From: Lachnospiraceae bacterium
GTDB taxonomy: Bacteria > Bacillota > Clostridia > Lachnospirales > Lachnospiraceae
Reading direction: 5' to 3'
Assembly: GCA_014799465.1 (NCBI GenBank)
Contig: JAAVHZ010000048.1
Span: forward strand, 1-64,000
DNA length: 64,000 nucleotides
Every line of letters begins with the position of its first letter. The stretch's first letter is position 1. The notes below the pieces were generated by a model. It was not told the origin of the DNA, made no database searches, and saw only the letters and a list, made by a program, of their open reading frames with translations. A program made the position numbers and the translations under genes. Shown one piece after another: positions 1 to 9,043 of this stretch.

Positions 1-120
1 AACAGTTCAGCCATGCCATTGTCGGGCGTCCGCCCTATAGAGAATAATATATAATAATTTCTTAGTGAGCAAGCTCCCACGAAATTATTATATATTATTC
101 TCTGCATGGCTGAACTGTTA
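1..120. repeat. Structured dispersed repeat, copy 1
   Basis: The element is built from nested inverted repeats. Bases 1-16 pair with about 104-119. A second stem joins about 41-61 with 81-101 and is almost pure A/T. A small GC hairpin (GGGCG/CGCCC type) lies near 24-36, and GAGC/GCTC pairs within the central loop. A related copy at 62592-62773 shares about 100 bp. The left end touches the window edge and may be cut by one base. No ORF is inside. It lies just upstream of rbgA, so it could be a terminator of the preceding operon, a leader or a small non-autonomous mobile element. Confidence 0.85.
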
Positions 121-152
121 CCAAAATAGAACGATAGAAGAGAGGAAAAATT

Positions 153-992
153 ATGAATTTGCAGTGGTATCCCGGTCATATGACTAAGGCTAAACGTATG
201 ATGCAGGAAGATATAAAATTAATAGATTTGGTTATTGAACTGTTGGACGCAAGACTGCCTTTAAGCAGCAGAAATCCCGATATAGATACACTGGGACAGG
301 GAAAGTCTAGACTGATTCTTCTTAATAAAGCAGATTTGGCGGATAAATCATTGAATGATAAATGGGAAGAGTGGTTTAATGAAAAGGGCTTTTTTGTAGT
401 CCAGATTAATTCAAAAAACGGCAGTGGGATTAAGTCTATTAATGGAGTAATACAGCAGGCATGCAGTGAGAAGATAGAGAGAGACAGACGCAGAGGGATA
501 CTTAACAGACCAGTAAGGGCTATGGTGGTAGGCATACCTAATGTGGGCAAATCCACATTTATAAATGCATATGCAGGAAAAGCATGTGCAAAGACAGGAA
601 ATAAGCCGGGAGTGACAAAAGGCAAACAGTGGATAAGGTTAAATAAAAATGTGGAGCTTCTTGATACACCGGGAATATTGTGGCCCAAATTTGAGGACAA
701 GAACGTGGGTTTAAGGCTTGCAATGGCAGGTTCTATAAGAGATGAAATTCTTAATATTGATGAACTGGCACTGGAACTTTTAAAATATCTTCATAAAGAA
801 TATCCGGGAATGACAGGGATAAGGTTTAAAGTAGAAGAGTCAGAAAATCCTTTGGATACATTGAAAAGCATAGCACAGATAAGAGGATGTGTTCTAAAAG
901 GAGGAGAGTCTGATTTATCCAAGGCGGCTTCAATAATTATGGAAGAATTCAGAAACGGAAAGATAGGAAGAATTACATTGGAAAAACCATAA
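153..992 (+). CDS. rbgA: Ribosome biogenesis GTPase RbgA (YlqF)
   Basis: This is a circularly permuted GTPase that acts late in 50S subunit assembly. In the permuted order the NKAD (G4) motif comes first, near residue 58, followed by the P-loop GIPNVGKST near 126-134 and the DTPG (G3) motif near 172. A C-terminal helical domain completes about 279 residues, the usual length for the family. The ATG at 153 follows an AGAGAGGA ribosome binding site. It is followed closely by rnhB and ylqG/ylqH-like genes, the same order as in Bacillus subtilis (ylqF-rnhB-ylqG-ylqH). Identification is firm; the role is known from the family. Confidence 0.97.
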   Translation: MNLQWYPGHMTKAKRMMQEDIKLIDLVIELLDARLPLSSRNPDIDTLGQGKSRLILLNKADLADKSLNDKWEEWFNEKGFFVVQINSKNGSGIKSINGVIQQACSEKIERDRRRGILNRPVRAMVVGIPNVGKSTFINAYAGKACAKTGNKPGVTKGKQWIRLNKNVELLDTPGILWPKFEDKNVGLRLAMAGSIRDEILNIDELALELLKYLHKEYPGMTGIRFKVEESENPLDTLKSIAQIRGCVLKGGESDLSKAASIIMEEFRNGKIGRITLEKP

Positions 993-1018
993 AAACAGTG
1001 AAAGGTACGGAAAAATCA

Positions 1019-1783
1019 ATGGATAGAAGAGAAACCATCAGTGGTATAAGAGCACAGGCAGATAGTATAGGTATACCTGAGATACAGGAATTTGTGAATA
1101 TATATGGAGAAGATACAAGAGCAGGCGTTAAAAAGCTGGTGGTTTCGGTTCTCAAAAAAAAGGAAAAGTATGAAAAAGAGATTGCCAGACTTAAAGAAAT
1201 GCATCATTATGAAAATCAGTATAAGGAATGTTGTTATATATGTGGAATAGATGAAGTCGGAAGAGGACCTTTTGCAGGACCGGTAGTGGCAGGAGCGGTA
1301 ATACTTCCAAAGGACTGTAATATTTTGTATATAAACGATTCTAAAAAACTGTCAGCTTCTAAAAGAGAAGAATTATATGATGAAATAATGGAGAAAGCAC
1401 TGGCAGTAGGATTAGGTGTGGTATCTCCGCAGGTTATAGATGATATAAATATATTGCAGGCAACATATGAAGCTATGCGTATTGCCATTAAGAATATGCA
1501 GATAACACCCGATATATTATTAAATGATGCAGTTAAGATACCGGAAGTGGATATACCACAGGTATCTATTATAAAGGGTGATGCAAAAAGCATTTCTATA
1601 GCGGCTGCCAGCATAGTTGCCAAAGTTACAAGGGACAGAATGATGGTGGAATATGATAAAATATATCCGGAATATAACTTTGCAGGAAATAAGGGGTATG
1701 GTTCTGCCGAACATAGAGAAGCATTAAAAAAATATGGTCCATCACCTATACATAGAAATACATTTATTAAAAATCATGTATAA
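1019..1783 (+). CDS. rnhB: Ribonuclease HII
   Basis: The enzyme cleaves the RNA strand of RNA-DNA hybrids and initiates removal of misincorporated ribonucleotides. After an N-terminal extension of about 70 residues, as in Bacillus RnhB, the catalytic core begins with GIDEVGRGPFAGP, which supplies the first Asp-Glu pair. The NDSKKLS and LLNDAV segments supply the remaining acidic residues, and SIAAASIVAKVTRD is the conserved helix. A GTG at 998 is also in frame but has no ribosome binding site. The ATG at 1019 has only a weak AAAGG 13 bases upstream, so the exact start is uncertain. Confidence 0.96.
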   Translation: MDRRETISGIRAQADSIGIPEIQEFVNIYGEDTRAGVKKLVVSVLKKKEKYEKEIARLKEMHHYENQYKECCYICGIDEVGRGPFAGPVVAGAVILPKDCNILYINDSKKLSASKREELYDEIMEKALAVGLGVVSPQVIDDINILQATYEAMRIAIKNMQITPDILLNDAVKIPEVDIPQVSIIKGDAKSISIAAASIVAKVTRDRMMVEYDKIYPEYNFAGNKGYGSAEHREALKKYGPSPIHRNTFIKNHV

Positions 1784-1792
1784 GAAGGTGAT

Positions 1793-3868
1793 ATGATGAA
1801 CATTAATTTAGGTTCATTATTTATAAATAATGAAGGCAACAATATGATGCAGCAGATTCAGCAGACAGATAATGGAGAGATAAAAGAGGCACTTTTAAAT
1901 GGGAAAATTGCCGATATAAAAAGTCTTTTGCCCGGAATGCTGTTTGAAGGAGATGTTGCAGATATTAAAAACCTTCAGGTGAAGATTATTCTTGATAATA
2001 ATTCAGTTCTTAATGCTTCAATGAAAGAAGCAGTCAATCTAAATATAGGAGAGCATGTTATATTTCAGGTAAAAGAAAATTCAGGTTCAAAGCTCGTTAT
2101 AAAACCATTTCAAAGTGATGAAGGAAGTGCAGTTATAACAAAGGCACTTAATACATCAGGTATCACAATTAATCAAAAAAATGTGGCAGTGGTTAAAGAA
2201 CTTATGGCACAGGGGCAGCCGTTGGATAAAAATACAATAATGGATACGGTCAGGCTGTTTAACAAATTTCCTGAGGCAGAGCTTACGGATATAATAGAAC
2301 TTAAAAAACATGATATTCCGGTAACGTCAGATAATATTGTCATGTATAAAGCTTATTCCGAAGGAAATGCCAATATATCTGAAAATCTTGCAAATGTTGC
2401 AGATGATGTACCCAAAGTGATTGAAAATATATTAAGTGAAAGTGATAATTCACAAACGATGAATGTGGTATCGGATATTCTCGATATAATTATGCCCGAA
2501 GAGTCATCTGATGCCATAAATCCGTATGATAATATCGTAGCAGTTAATGAAAGTGAAAATGTTCAAGTATCAGGAGATATAAAGACCGGGCAGGAGCTTC
2601 AAGAAAACGAAAAGTTTCAGCCGGTATCAAAAGAACATTCTGAAGTTCAAATGGGAGAAACTGTTCAGAATGATTCAAAAACTTATGAGACTAAGGTTCA
2701 GGAACAGCAATATTCAGATAAAATACATGAAGCAGTAGTATCTGAAGATGGCAAGGTTATAAAATCGGTTATTAGTAAAGAAAGTACAGAGCAGCAGAAA
2801 TCAATTAAAATATTTGAACCTCAGGAAAAACAGGTTCAGGAATATGGCAGGGTTGATAGCAGTGTTTCAAAAAGTATGCAAATTCCTACGGAAACATTTA
2901 CTAAGGTGTTAAAAGAGATGCCGTCAGAAATGTCAAAGGAAATGCCGTCAGAAATGTCAAAGGAAATACCATCAGAAGTATCAGAAGAAATACCGTCAGA
3001 AATACCAGGAAAAGTTCCATCAGAAATATCAAAGGAAGCACCTGTGCAAGTGCCTGTTAAAAATGAAGATAAATTAGCATCAGCAATAAAATTTTTTGAA
3101 AATATTGCAGAGAAAGTCGAAAAAGATAAAAATATAGATATGAAGTCTGTTAAACAGCATATATTAAAAATATTTGAGGAGTCTGAACCTGAGCAGCGAA
3201 AAGTAATGGCAGAAAGTGAGCCTTTTAAAAAGCTGGTTCACAATGCCATAAAGAAGAATATGTTTATAAAACCTGATATTATAAGAGAATCAGATAACCC
3301 GAAGGAAGAAATTGGGAAATTGTATGAAAAGGTAAAGGAGCAGCTTGAAAGGTTGTCAGAATCCGTAAAGGATGCTGTTTCTAAGGGGATGTTAAATGAA
3401 AAGCAGTCCTCCACATTATTAAACAATATCAAAACAACTAACCAGAACCTTAACTTTATGAATGAACTTAACCATATGGCTTCATATATACAGATTCCGG
3501 TTAAATTCACAGGTCAGGAAGCAGCCGGTGAATTGTATGTGTATAACAGAAATGTAAAGAAAACGGTGGAAGAGGGTATAAGTGCATTTTTACATTTTGA
3601 TTTGGAGAATCTGGGGGTTACGGATATACGGATAAATCTTAAAAATAAAGGATTAAGGATTGGTTTTGAACTGGGTGATGTGGTATCGGTTAAACTGGTT
3701 GAAAAACATATTGATGAACTGCTTAGCCGTCTTAAGGAAAAAGGATATTCCGTAAATTGCAGCGTAGAACATAAAGATAAAACTGATAACAACAGCTTGG
3801 AAAAAATATTTGAGCAGGATAAGAAACAGGTATCCATAAAGAGATATACATTGGATATAAGAACTTAA
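1793..3868 (+). CDS. YlqG-like protein with FliK-type C-terminal domain
   Basis: This 691-residue protein occupies the ylqG position. The N-terminal ~100 residues look like a beta-rich domain. The middle is long, acidic and Ser/Glu/Gln-rich, and includes five tandem 8-residue units of the type MPSEMSKE (bases 2918-3037). The C-terminal ~110 residues (LHFDLENLGVTDIRI, then LRIGFELGD, then a LLSRLKEKGYSV-like end) resemble the conserved C-terminal domain of flagellar hook-length protein FliK. There is no signal peptide and no other flagellar gene apart from the FlhB-like neighbour. The ATG at 1793 follows AAGGTG; a second ATG is immediately after. Function is unknown; a ruler or export-substrate role would be inference from the FliK resemblance. 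Confidence 0.75.
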   Translation: MMNINLGSLFINNEGNNMMQQIQQTDNGEIKEALLNGKIADIKSLLPGMLFEGDVADIKNLQVKIILDNNSVLNASMKEAVNLNIGEHVIFQVKENSGSKLVIKPFQSDEGSAVITKALNTSGITINQKNVAVVKELMAQGQPLDKNTIMDTVRLFNKFPEAELTDIIELKKHDIPVTSDNIVMYKAYSEGNANISENLANVADDVPKVIENILSESDNSQTMNVVSDILDIIMPEESSDAINPYDNIVAVNESENVQVSGDIKTGQELQENEKFQPVSKEHSEVQMGETVQNDSKTYETKVQEQQYSDKIHEAVVSEDGKVIKSVISKESTEQQKSIKIFEPQEKQVQEYGRVDSSVSKSMQIPTETFTKVLKEMPSEMSKEMPSEMSKEIPSEVSEEIPSEIPGKVPSEISKEAPVQVPVKNEDKLASAIKFFENIAEKVEKDKNIDMKSVKQHILKIFEESEPEQRKVMAESEPFKKLVHNAIKKNMFIKPDIIRESDNPKEEIGKLYEKVKEQLERLSESVKDAVSKGMLNEKQSSTLLNNIKTTNQNLNFMNELNHMASYIQIPVKFTGQEAAGELYVYNRNVKKTVEEGISAFLHFDLENLGVTDIRINLKNKGLRIGFELGDVVSVKLVEKHIDELLSRLKEKGYSVNCSVEHKDKTDNNSLEKIFEQDKKQVSIKRYTLDIRT
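2918..3037 (+). repeat. Five 24-bp in-frame tandem repeats
   Basis: Five consecutive 24-bp units begin ATGCCGTCAGAAATGTCAAA or a close variant. Units 1 and 2 are identical and units 3-5 have diverged. They encode an acidic, Pro/Ser/Glu-rich stretch in the disordered middle of the YlqG-like protein. Whole-codon units keep the frame, so copy number can vary without disrupting the gene. Confidence 0.9.
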
Positions 3869-3883
3869 AGGAGGGGATAGAGT

Positions 3884-4156
3884 ATGGCAGATAAAAAGAA
3901 AACGGCAATTGCATTACAGTATGAAAAGGGATTTGATGCACCTACAGTAGTGGCTACAGGAAAGGGGATACTTGCTGAAAAGATAATAAGTAAAGCAGGA
4001 GAGGAGAATGTGCCTATATATAAAGATGAGAAGCTTGCGAAGTCTCTTAGTTCGTTGGAGATAGGTGATACAATTCCGCCTGAATTGTATGGAGTTGTGG
4101 CGGAGATACTGGTATTTGTTGATAATATGGATAGATTACGGGATAAGGTACTATAA
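3884..4156 (+). CDS. FlhB C-terminal-like protein (YlqH family)
   Basis: This 90-residue protein corresponds to the cytoplasmic C-terminal domain of the export switch proteins FlhB/YscU, without the membrane domain. Recognisable parts are ALQYEKGFDAPTVVATGKG, then ILAEKIISKAGEENVPIYKD, then LAKSLSSLEIGDTIPPELY. The autocleavage motif NPTH of full FlhB is absent, so the cleavage-based switch cannot operate here. The ATG at 3884 has a GGAGGGG site, 15 bp after the FliK-like gene. FliK and FlhB-C interact in flagellar export, so a conserved interaction between these two products is a reasonable but untested inference. Confidence 0.9.
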   Translation: MADKKKTAIALQYEKGFDAPTVVATGKGILAEKIISKAGEENVPIYKDEKLAKSLSSLEIGDTIPPELYGVVAEILVFVDNMDRLRDKVL

Positions 4157-4171
4157 TTAAGGGGTTTAATA

Positions 4172-4531
4172 TTGAAAGAGAAAAATAAACGAAAAATAGG
4201 AACAAAATATGAAGAAATAGCAGCTAACTATTTAAAAGAACAGGGATATAAGATTATAGAGAGAAATTATCATAATAAATATGGTGAGTTAGATATTTTA
4301 GCAGAGAAAGATTTTACTTTAATAGTGGTGGAGGTTAAATTTCGTTCCAATGATTTATTTGGTGATCCGTCAGAAGCGGTAGATAGGAATAAACAATATA
4401 GAATTTACAGGACTACGATGTTTTATTATATGGAACATGGATATGAATTGGATTATCCATGTAGATATGATATAATAGCAATATATGGAAACGGAACAAT
4501 TAAGCATATAGAGAATGCTTTTGAATGTTGA
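4172..4531 (+). CDS. YraN family (UPF0102) nuclease-like protein
   Basis: This 119-residue protein has a restriction-endonuclease-like fold. The signature GELDILAEKDFTLIVVEVKFR region contains the E-x-D and E-V-K residues of the PD-(D/E)XK family, near residues 37-56. The start is a TTG at 4172, chosen because AAGGGG is 7 bases upstream and the product begins KEKNKRKIGTKYEE, the usual N-terminus. YraN genes often sit beside rnhB, as here. Biochemical function is unknown; a role in DNA processing is inferred from the fold. Confidence 0.95.
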   Translation: MKEKNKRKIGTKYEEIAANYLKEQGYKIIERNYHNKYGELDILAEKDFTLIVVEVKFRSNDLFGDPSEAVDRNKQYRIYRTTMFYYMEHGYELDYPCRYDIIAIYGNGTIKHIENAFEC

Positions 4532-4545
4532 AAGGTGATATTAAT

Positions 4546-4998
4546 ATGGATAATTATGGAGAATTGAATTTAAATGGAGTTGTATTTGAATTAGATAAAA
4601 ATATAAGAAGAGAAAACAAATTTTATATTTTTGAGAGTGATGAATATGAAGGTATGATAACAGTATCCATGGATGTTTACTTTCAGAAAAAAGAATATGA
4701 AAATGAAATCGTTTCACCATCTATCTCTATTAATGAACATAAGACAAATGTTTCTGAAGTTGAGAAGTTGATTGGACAGTGTTTTAAAGTAGATACAGTT
4801 GAAGAGGCAGATGAACGAGAAGATACTTTTTATATATTCGAACATGAACCAATAGAAAAGTATGAATTTAAAATTCTTGAAATAAGTGAAATGAAAGTTC
4901 ACATTCAAATAAAAGGAACTGCAATTGTAGATGGATACGCACAGCCTTATGAAACAGCAGATTTTTCTGGCGATTTTTGGTTGTCATTAAGTAAGTGA
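4546..4998 (+). CDS. Small acidic protein, unknown function
   Basis: This product of about 150 residues was not recognised. It is acidic, with no membrane segment or signal peptide, and has alternating hydrophobic/charged strands. Two similar FYIFE segments, near residues 26 and 95, hint at an internal duplication. An ATG at 4525 overlaps the yraN stop, but the ATG at 4546 is preferred because AAAGGTG lies 8 bases before it. Base composition is slightly more AT-rich than the neighbours, and pgeF follows after 30 bp. An immunity or accessory role is possible, but nothing in the sequence proves it. Confidence 0.75.
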   Translation: MDNYGELNLNGVVFELDKNIRRENKFYIFESDEYEGMITVSMDVYFQKKEYENEIVSPSISINEHKTNVSEVEKLIGQCFKVDTVEEADEREDTFYIFEHEPIEKYEFKILEISEMKVHIQIKGTAIVDGYAQPYETADFSGDFWLSLSK

Positions 4999-5028
4999 TG
5001 AAAATTATAGTGTGTTCGGAGGTTTAAT

Positions 5029-5844
5029 GTGAATTATCTTGATAATATAATGAAAAATAAAGTACCCGTAATTACATTTGATTCATTAAGCAGTACCAGT
5101 CTGGTCAGCCATGGATTTTCTACCAGAAAAGGCGGTGTAAGTAAAGGATATTTTTCCACCATGAATCTGGGGTTAACACGTGGTGATAATGAAAATGATG
5201 TAAAAGAGAATTTCAGGATAATGGCAGAGGTACTTGAAATGCCATACGAAGATATGGTGCTTTCACACCAGACACATACCGTAAATGTACGAATAGTCAC
5301 GTCTGAAGATAAAGGGAAAGGAATTATAAAACCAAAAGATTATAATGATGTTGACGGACTTATAACAAATGTACCGGGTATACCTTTAGTTACATTTTAT
5401 GCCGATTGTGTACCTCTGTTTTTTCTTGATACTAAGAATAAAGTGATTGCATTGTCTCATTCAGGATGGCGTGGTACGGTTAATAAAATGGGATGTGTGA
5501 CCGTAAAAACAATGGAGAAAGAATATGGAAGCAGACCGGAGGATATAATAGCATGTATAGGACCATCTATATGTCAGAAATGTTATGAAGTAAGCAAGGA
5601 TGTGGCAGACGAATTTGAGAAAGCGTTTAAAAGCAGCGAAATGTTTTATAGAAAAGAAAACGGGAAATACCAGCTTGATTTGTGGAAGGCGAATGAAATG
5701 GTGCTTTTAGAAGCAGGGATTGATATATCGCATATTGAGAACAGAAGGATATGTACATGCTGTAACAGTAATCACCTTTTTTCGCATCGTGCATCTAATG
5801 GAAAACGTGGAAATCTTGGTGCATTTATGATGCTTAAAACGTGA
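5029..5844 (+). CDS. pgeF: Multicopper-laccase-fold purine/peptidoglycan editing factor (YfiH/PgeF family)
   Basis: This 271-residue protein belongs to the YfiH/YlmD family, once called polyphenol oxidases. Family members act on purine nucleosides, and PgeF also helps edit peptidoglycan precursors. The active-site blocks are LSHQTHT, DVDGLITN, YADCVPLFF, LSHSGWRGT, GPSICQKCYEV and RICTCC...FSHRA; they supply the metal-binding His/Cys residues. The start is a GTG at 5029, with GGAGG at 5018-5022. It ends the first operon; a promoter for der follows. The family call is firm, the physiological substrate is not. Confidence 0.94.
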   Translation: MNYLDNIMKNKVPVITFDSLSSTSLVSHGFSTRKGGVSKGYFSTMNLGLTRGDNENDVKENFRIMAEVLEMPYEDMVLSHQTHTVNVRIVTSEDKGKGIIKPKDYNDVDGLITNVPGIPLVTFYADCVPLFFLDTKNKVIALSHSGWRGTVNKMGCVTVKTMEKEYGSRPEDIIACIGPSICQKCYEVSKDVADEFEKAFKSSEMFYRKENGKYQLDLWKANEMVLLEAGIDISHIENRRICTCCNSNHLFSHRASNGKRGNLGAFMMLKT

Positions 5845-5862
5845 TATAAATAAAATCAATAC

Positions 5863-5891
5863 TTTACAATTCAAATTAAATATTGTAGAAT
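5863..5891 (+). promoter_or_regulatory. Sigma-A-type promoter for der-plsY-gpsA
   Basis: TTTACA and TAGAAT are separated by 17 bases. The start site would be near 5898, about 54 bases before der. It is seen by eye only. Confidence 0.6.
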
Positions 5892-5951
5892 CAAGCGGAA
5901 AAGGAAATTGTATCGTGCAGATTTTATGAGGCATAAAGATGGAGGTATAAA

Positions 5952-7274
5952 ATGAGTAAACCTATAGTAGCCATAGTGGGACGTCCGAACGTGGGAAAAT
6001 CCACGCTGTTCAATGCTCTGGCTGGAGAAAAGATATCCATAGTAAAAGATACTCCCGGAGTTACACGTGACAGGATATACGCAGATGTTACATGGCTTAA
6101 TTATACATTTACTATGATAGATACCGGAGGTATTGAGCCTGATTCAAAGGATATAATATTGTCCCAGATGAGGGAACAGGCAGAGATTGCCATGGAGACT
6201 GCAGATGTTATTATATTTATGACAGATGTAAGACAGGGACTTGTAGATGCTGACTCTAAAGTTGCAGATATGCTTAGAAGAAGCCGTAAGCCGGTTGTAC
6301 TTGTTGTAAATAAGGTGGACAGTTTTGAAAAGTATATGCCGGATGTATATGAGTTTTACAATCTTGGAATAGGAGATCCTATGCCTATATCAGCAGGCTC
6401 ACGTCTCGGTATGGGAGAACTGTTAGAAAAAGTAACTGATTATTTTAAAGATATGGATAATCTTGATGATGATGATGAGAGACCGCGAATAGCCATAGTA
6501 GGAAAACCGAATGTAGGAAAATCTTCAATTATAAATAAGCTTCTTGGCAAAAACCGTGTTATCGTATCAGATATTGCCGGAACTACAAGAGATGCCGTTG
6601 ATACAGAGATAGTAAGGGATGGTAAAGAATATATATTTATAGATACTGCGGGCTTAAGGCGAAAGTCAAAGATAAAGGAAGAACTTGAAAGATACAGCAT
6701 AATAAGAACCGTAACGGCAGTTGAAAGAGCAGATGTGGTGGTAATTGTTATTGATGCAGTAGAAGGTGTTACGGAACAGGATGCAAAAATAGCGGGAATA
6801 GCCCATGACAGAGGAAAAGGTATATTAATTGCTGTTAATAAGTGGGATGCAGTTGAAAAAAATGATAAAACAATATATGAATACACTGACAGGATAAGAC
6901 AGGTGCTTTCATTTATGCCATATGCCGAGATAATGTTTATTTCAGCAGTTACAGGGCAGAGGCTTAATAAAATGTTTGACTGGATAGATACTATTATACA
7001 GAATCAGAATATGCGTGTTGCTACGGGAGTTCTTAATGAAATCATGACAGAAGCAGTTGCGTTACAGCAGCCGCCTTCAGATAAAGGGAAAAGGCTTAAA
7101 TTGTTTTATATGACACAGGTAGCAGTAAAGCCACCAACATTTGTGATTTTTGTTAATTCCAAAGAACTTATGCATTTTTCTTACACACGTTATATAGAAA
7201 ATAAAGTCAGGGAAGCCTTTGGATTCAGGGGTACTGCATTGAAATTTATTATACGGGAAAGAAAGGAAAATTAG
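5952..7274 (+). CDS. der: Ribosome assembly GTPase Der (EngA)
   Basis: This 440-residue protein has two tandem GTPase domains and a C-terminal KH-like domain. The first P-loop is [12 protein letters not shown] (residues 8-19), with DTGG near 57 and NKVD near 119. The second is [12 protein letters not shown] near 183, with DTAG near 230 and NKWD near 296. Der is needed for 50S maturation. ATG 5952 follows GGAGG. plsY starts 1 base after its stop, so the two are translationally linked, and gpsA follows; ribosome assembly and phospholipid synthesis genes therefore share a transcript. Confidence 0.98.
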   Translation: MSKPIVAIVGRPNVGKSTLFNALAGEKISIVKDTPGVTRDRIYADVTWLNYTFTMIDTGGIEPDSKDIILSQMREQAEIAMETADVIIFMTDVRQGLVDADSKVADMLRRSRKPVVLVVNKVDSFEKYMPDVYEFYNLGIGDPMPISAGSRLGMGELLEKVTDYFKDMDNLDDDDERPRIAIVGKPNVGKSSIINKLLGKNRVIVSDIAGTTRDAVDTEIVRDGKEYIFIDTAGLRRKSKIKEELERYSIIRTVTAVERADVVVIVIDAVEGVTEQDAKIAGIAHDRGKGILIAVNKWDAVEKNDKTIYEYTDRIRQVLSFMPYAEIMFISAVTGQRLNKMFDWIDTIIQNQNMRVATGVLNEIMTEAVALQQPPSDKGKRLKLFYMTQVAVKPPTFVIFVNSKELMHFSYTRYIENKVREAFGFRGTALKFIIRERKEN

Positions 7275-7275
7275 G

Positions 7276-7917
7276 ATGGAGCGTATATGGTGTATTTTGA
7301 TTGGTTATGTTTTTGGACTTTTTCAGACCGGATATATTTATGGTAAATTAAATCATATTGATATCAGGGATTACGGAAGCGGAAATGCAGGGACTACCAA
7401 TACAATGAGATTATTGGGTAAGAAAGCAGGCATAATTACATATCTTGGAGACAGTTTTAAGGCGGTATTTGCGATTATAGCTGTATACTTTATATTCAGG
7501 AATAGTCCGGAAAGTATGATGATATTAAAACTATATACAGGTCTGGGTGTAATTCTCGGACATAATTTTCCGTTTTATATGAAGTTCAGAGGTGGTAAAG
7601 GAATAGCAGCTACATCAGGAGTAATAGCAGGATTGGGAGATTGGCGTCTTATATTACTGGCACTTTTTACATTTGCAATAGTTACGGTTATTTCAAAATA
7701 TGTATCATTAGGTTCTTTATGTATGGCAGCAGGCTTTTTTGCAGAGTTTGTAATATTTTCATTTACAGGAATGATAAAATTAAATGGTACGGACATGATA
7801 GAAGGCATATTGATAGCGTTTATTATATCTGCACTGGCATTTATAAAGCATCATGGCAATATAGTAAGGCTTATTAACGGAACAGAAAGAAAGATTGGTC
7901 AGCCAAAATCAGAATAA
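7276..7917 (+). CDS. plsY: Acyl-phosphate:glycerol-3-phosphate acyltransferase PlsY
   Basis: This membrane enzyme transfers an acyl group from acyl-phosphate to glycerol-3-phosphate, the first acylation in phospholipid synthesis. The 213 residues contain about five membrane helices and the three PlsY motifs: GSGNAGTTNTMR near residue 35, GHNFPFYMKFRGGKG near 95, and KHHGNIVRLINGTE near 191. It lies directly after der and before gpsA, which supplies its substrate glycerol-3-phosphate. Confidence 0.97.
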   Translation: MERIWCILIGYVFGLFQTGYIYGKLNHIDIRDYGSGNAGTTNTMRLLGKKAGIITYLGDSFKAVFAIIAVYFIFRNSPESMMILKLYTGLGVILGHNFPFYMKFRGGKGIAATSGVIAGLGDWRLILLALFTFAIVTVISKYVSLGSLCMAAGFFAEFVIFSFTGMIKLNGTDMIEGILIAFIISALAFIKHHGNIVRLINGTERKIGQPKSE

Positions 7918-7945
7918 TATTATATGTATAGAATGGAGGAAAGGT

Positions 7946-8959
7946 ATGTCAGATATTACAATATTAGGAGCAGGAGGCTGGGGGTTAGGTATTGCCATTC
8001 TGCTTAATAATAATGGTCATAAGGTTACTATGTGGTCAGCTCTTGAGAACGAGATAGAGATGTTAAAAAAAGACAGGGAGAACAAAAATAGTCTTCCCGG
8101 CATAAAAATTTCAGAGGATATCAATTTGACTTCTAATCTTGAACAAGCCGTAAAGGATAAAGATATGATAATTATGGCTGTTGCGTCATCATATACAAGG
8201 CAGACAGCAGCGAAACTTAAAGGTCTGGTTAAAGAGAACCAGCTTATAGTAAATGTTGCTAAAGGGGTGGAAGAAAATACTCTGTATACGCTTACAGAAG
8301 TTATAAAAGATGAACTTCCTAATGCAAATGTTGCCGTACTTTCGGGTCCGAGTCATGCAGAAGAAGTTGGAAGAGGTATGCCTACAACATGTGTGGCAGG
8401 TGCTGACACAAAAGAAACTGCTGAGTATATACAGAATGTATTTATGAGCAACTGCTTCAGAGTGTATATAAGTTCGGATGTTCTGGGAATAGAACTGGGA
8501 GGTGCATTAAAGAATGTAATTGCTCTTGCAGCAGGAATAGCAGATGGACTGGGCTATGGTGACAATACAAAGGCAGCACTTATTACAAGGGGAATAAATG
8601 AGATTGGAAGACTAGGAGTTGCCATGGGCGGAAAGATTGATACTTTTGCAGGTCTTACGGGAATCGGAGATTTAATAGTTACATGTGCGAGTATGCACAG
8701 CAGAAACAGAAGGGCAGGTATACTTATAGGTAAAGGTTACACCATGGAAGAGGCAATGAATGAAGTGCATATGGTTGTGGAAGGGGTTTACTCTGCAAAA
8801 GCAGCATTAGCGCTAGGTAAAAAATATAATGTACAACTTCCTATTATAGAAAAGGTAAATGAAATACTGTTTGAAGGACTTGATGCAGGACAGGCAGTAA
8901 GTGACTTGATGCTCCGTAATAAGACGGTTGAGAGTTTAGGAGTGTTGTGGCAAACGTGA
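7946..8959 (+). CDS. gpsA: NAD(P)H-dependent glycerol-3-phosphate dehydrogenase
   Basis: The enzyme reduces dihydroxyacetone phosphate to sn-glycerol-3-phosphate for PlsY. The Rossmann motif GAGGWGLGIA is at residues 7-16. VAKGVEE, LSGPSHAEE and the ELGGALKNVIALAAGIADGL catalytic block with its essential Lys follow in family order. The ATG at 7946 is chosen over an upstream in-frame start because GGAGGA is 5 bases before it and the product begins directly with the Rossmann strand. The bidirectional terminator at 9001-9043 ends the operon. Confidence 0.98.
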   Translation: MSDITILGAGGWGLGIAILLNNNGHKVTMWSALENEIEMLKKDRENKNSLPGIKISEDINLTSNLEQAVKDKDMIIMAVASSYTRQTAAKLKGLVKENQLIVNVAKGVEENTLYTLTEVIKDELPNANVAVLSGPSHAEEVGRGMPTTCVAGADTKETAEYIQNVFMSNCFRVYISSDVLGIELGGALKNVIALAAGIADGLGYGDNTKAALITRGINEIGRLGVAMGGKIDTFAGLTGIGDLIVTCASMHSRNRRAGILIGKGYTMEEAMNEVHMVVEGVYSAKAALALGKKYNVQLPIIEKVNEILFEGLDAGQAVSDLMLRNKTVESLGVLWQT

Positions 8960-9000
8960 GAAAAATCTCTTGGTGTGAAATAATATATAGTCTTTATAAT

Positions 9001-9043
9001 AAAAATACCATGACATTTGAAAATTAAATGTCATGGTATTTTT
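9001..9043. terminator. Bidirectional terminator between gpsA and the SH3 gene
   Basis: AAAAATACCATGACATTT at 9001-9018 pairs perfectly with AAATGTCATGGTATTTTT at 9026-9043. Runs of A and T on the two flanks suit termination from both convergent genes. Confidence 0.92.

Noticed and set aside
1-120. Insertion sequence end
   Set aside because: Terminal inverted repeats are present, but there is no transposase and no clear target duplication. Only a non-autonomous element remains possible.
1793-4156. Start of a flagellar gene cluster
   Set aside because: Only a FliK-like and a truncated FlhB-like gene are present, among rbgA, rnhB and yraN. No fli/flh/flg genes are nearby.
5029-5844. True laccase or polyphenol oxidase
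   Set aside because: The product is a small single-domain YfiH-type protein. Family work points to purine nucleoside and peptidoglycan-precursor activities, not classical copper oxidase chemistry.
8955-8968. Another remnant of the paired-hairpin repeat at the gpsA stop (CGTGAGAAAAATCT)
   Set aside because: The match is short and overlaps coding sequence, and chance similarity in AT-rich DNA is likely.
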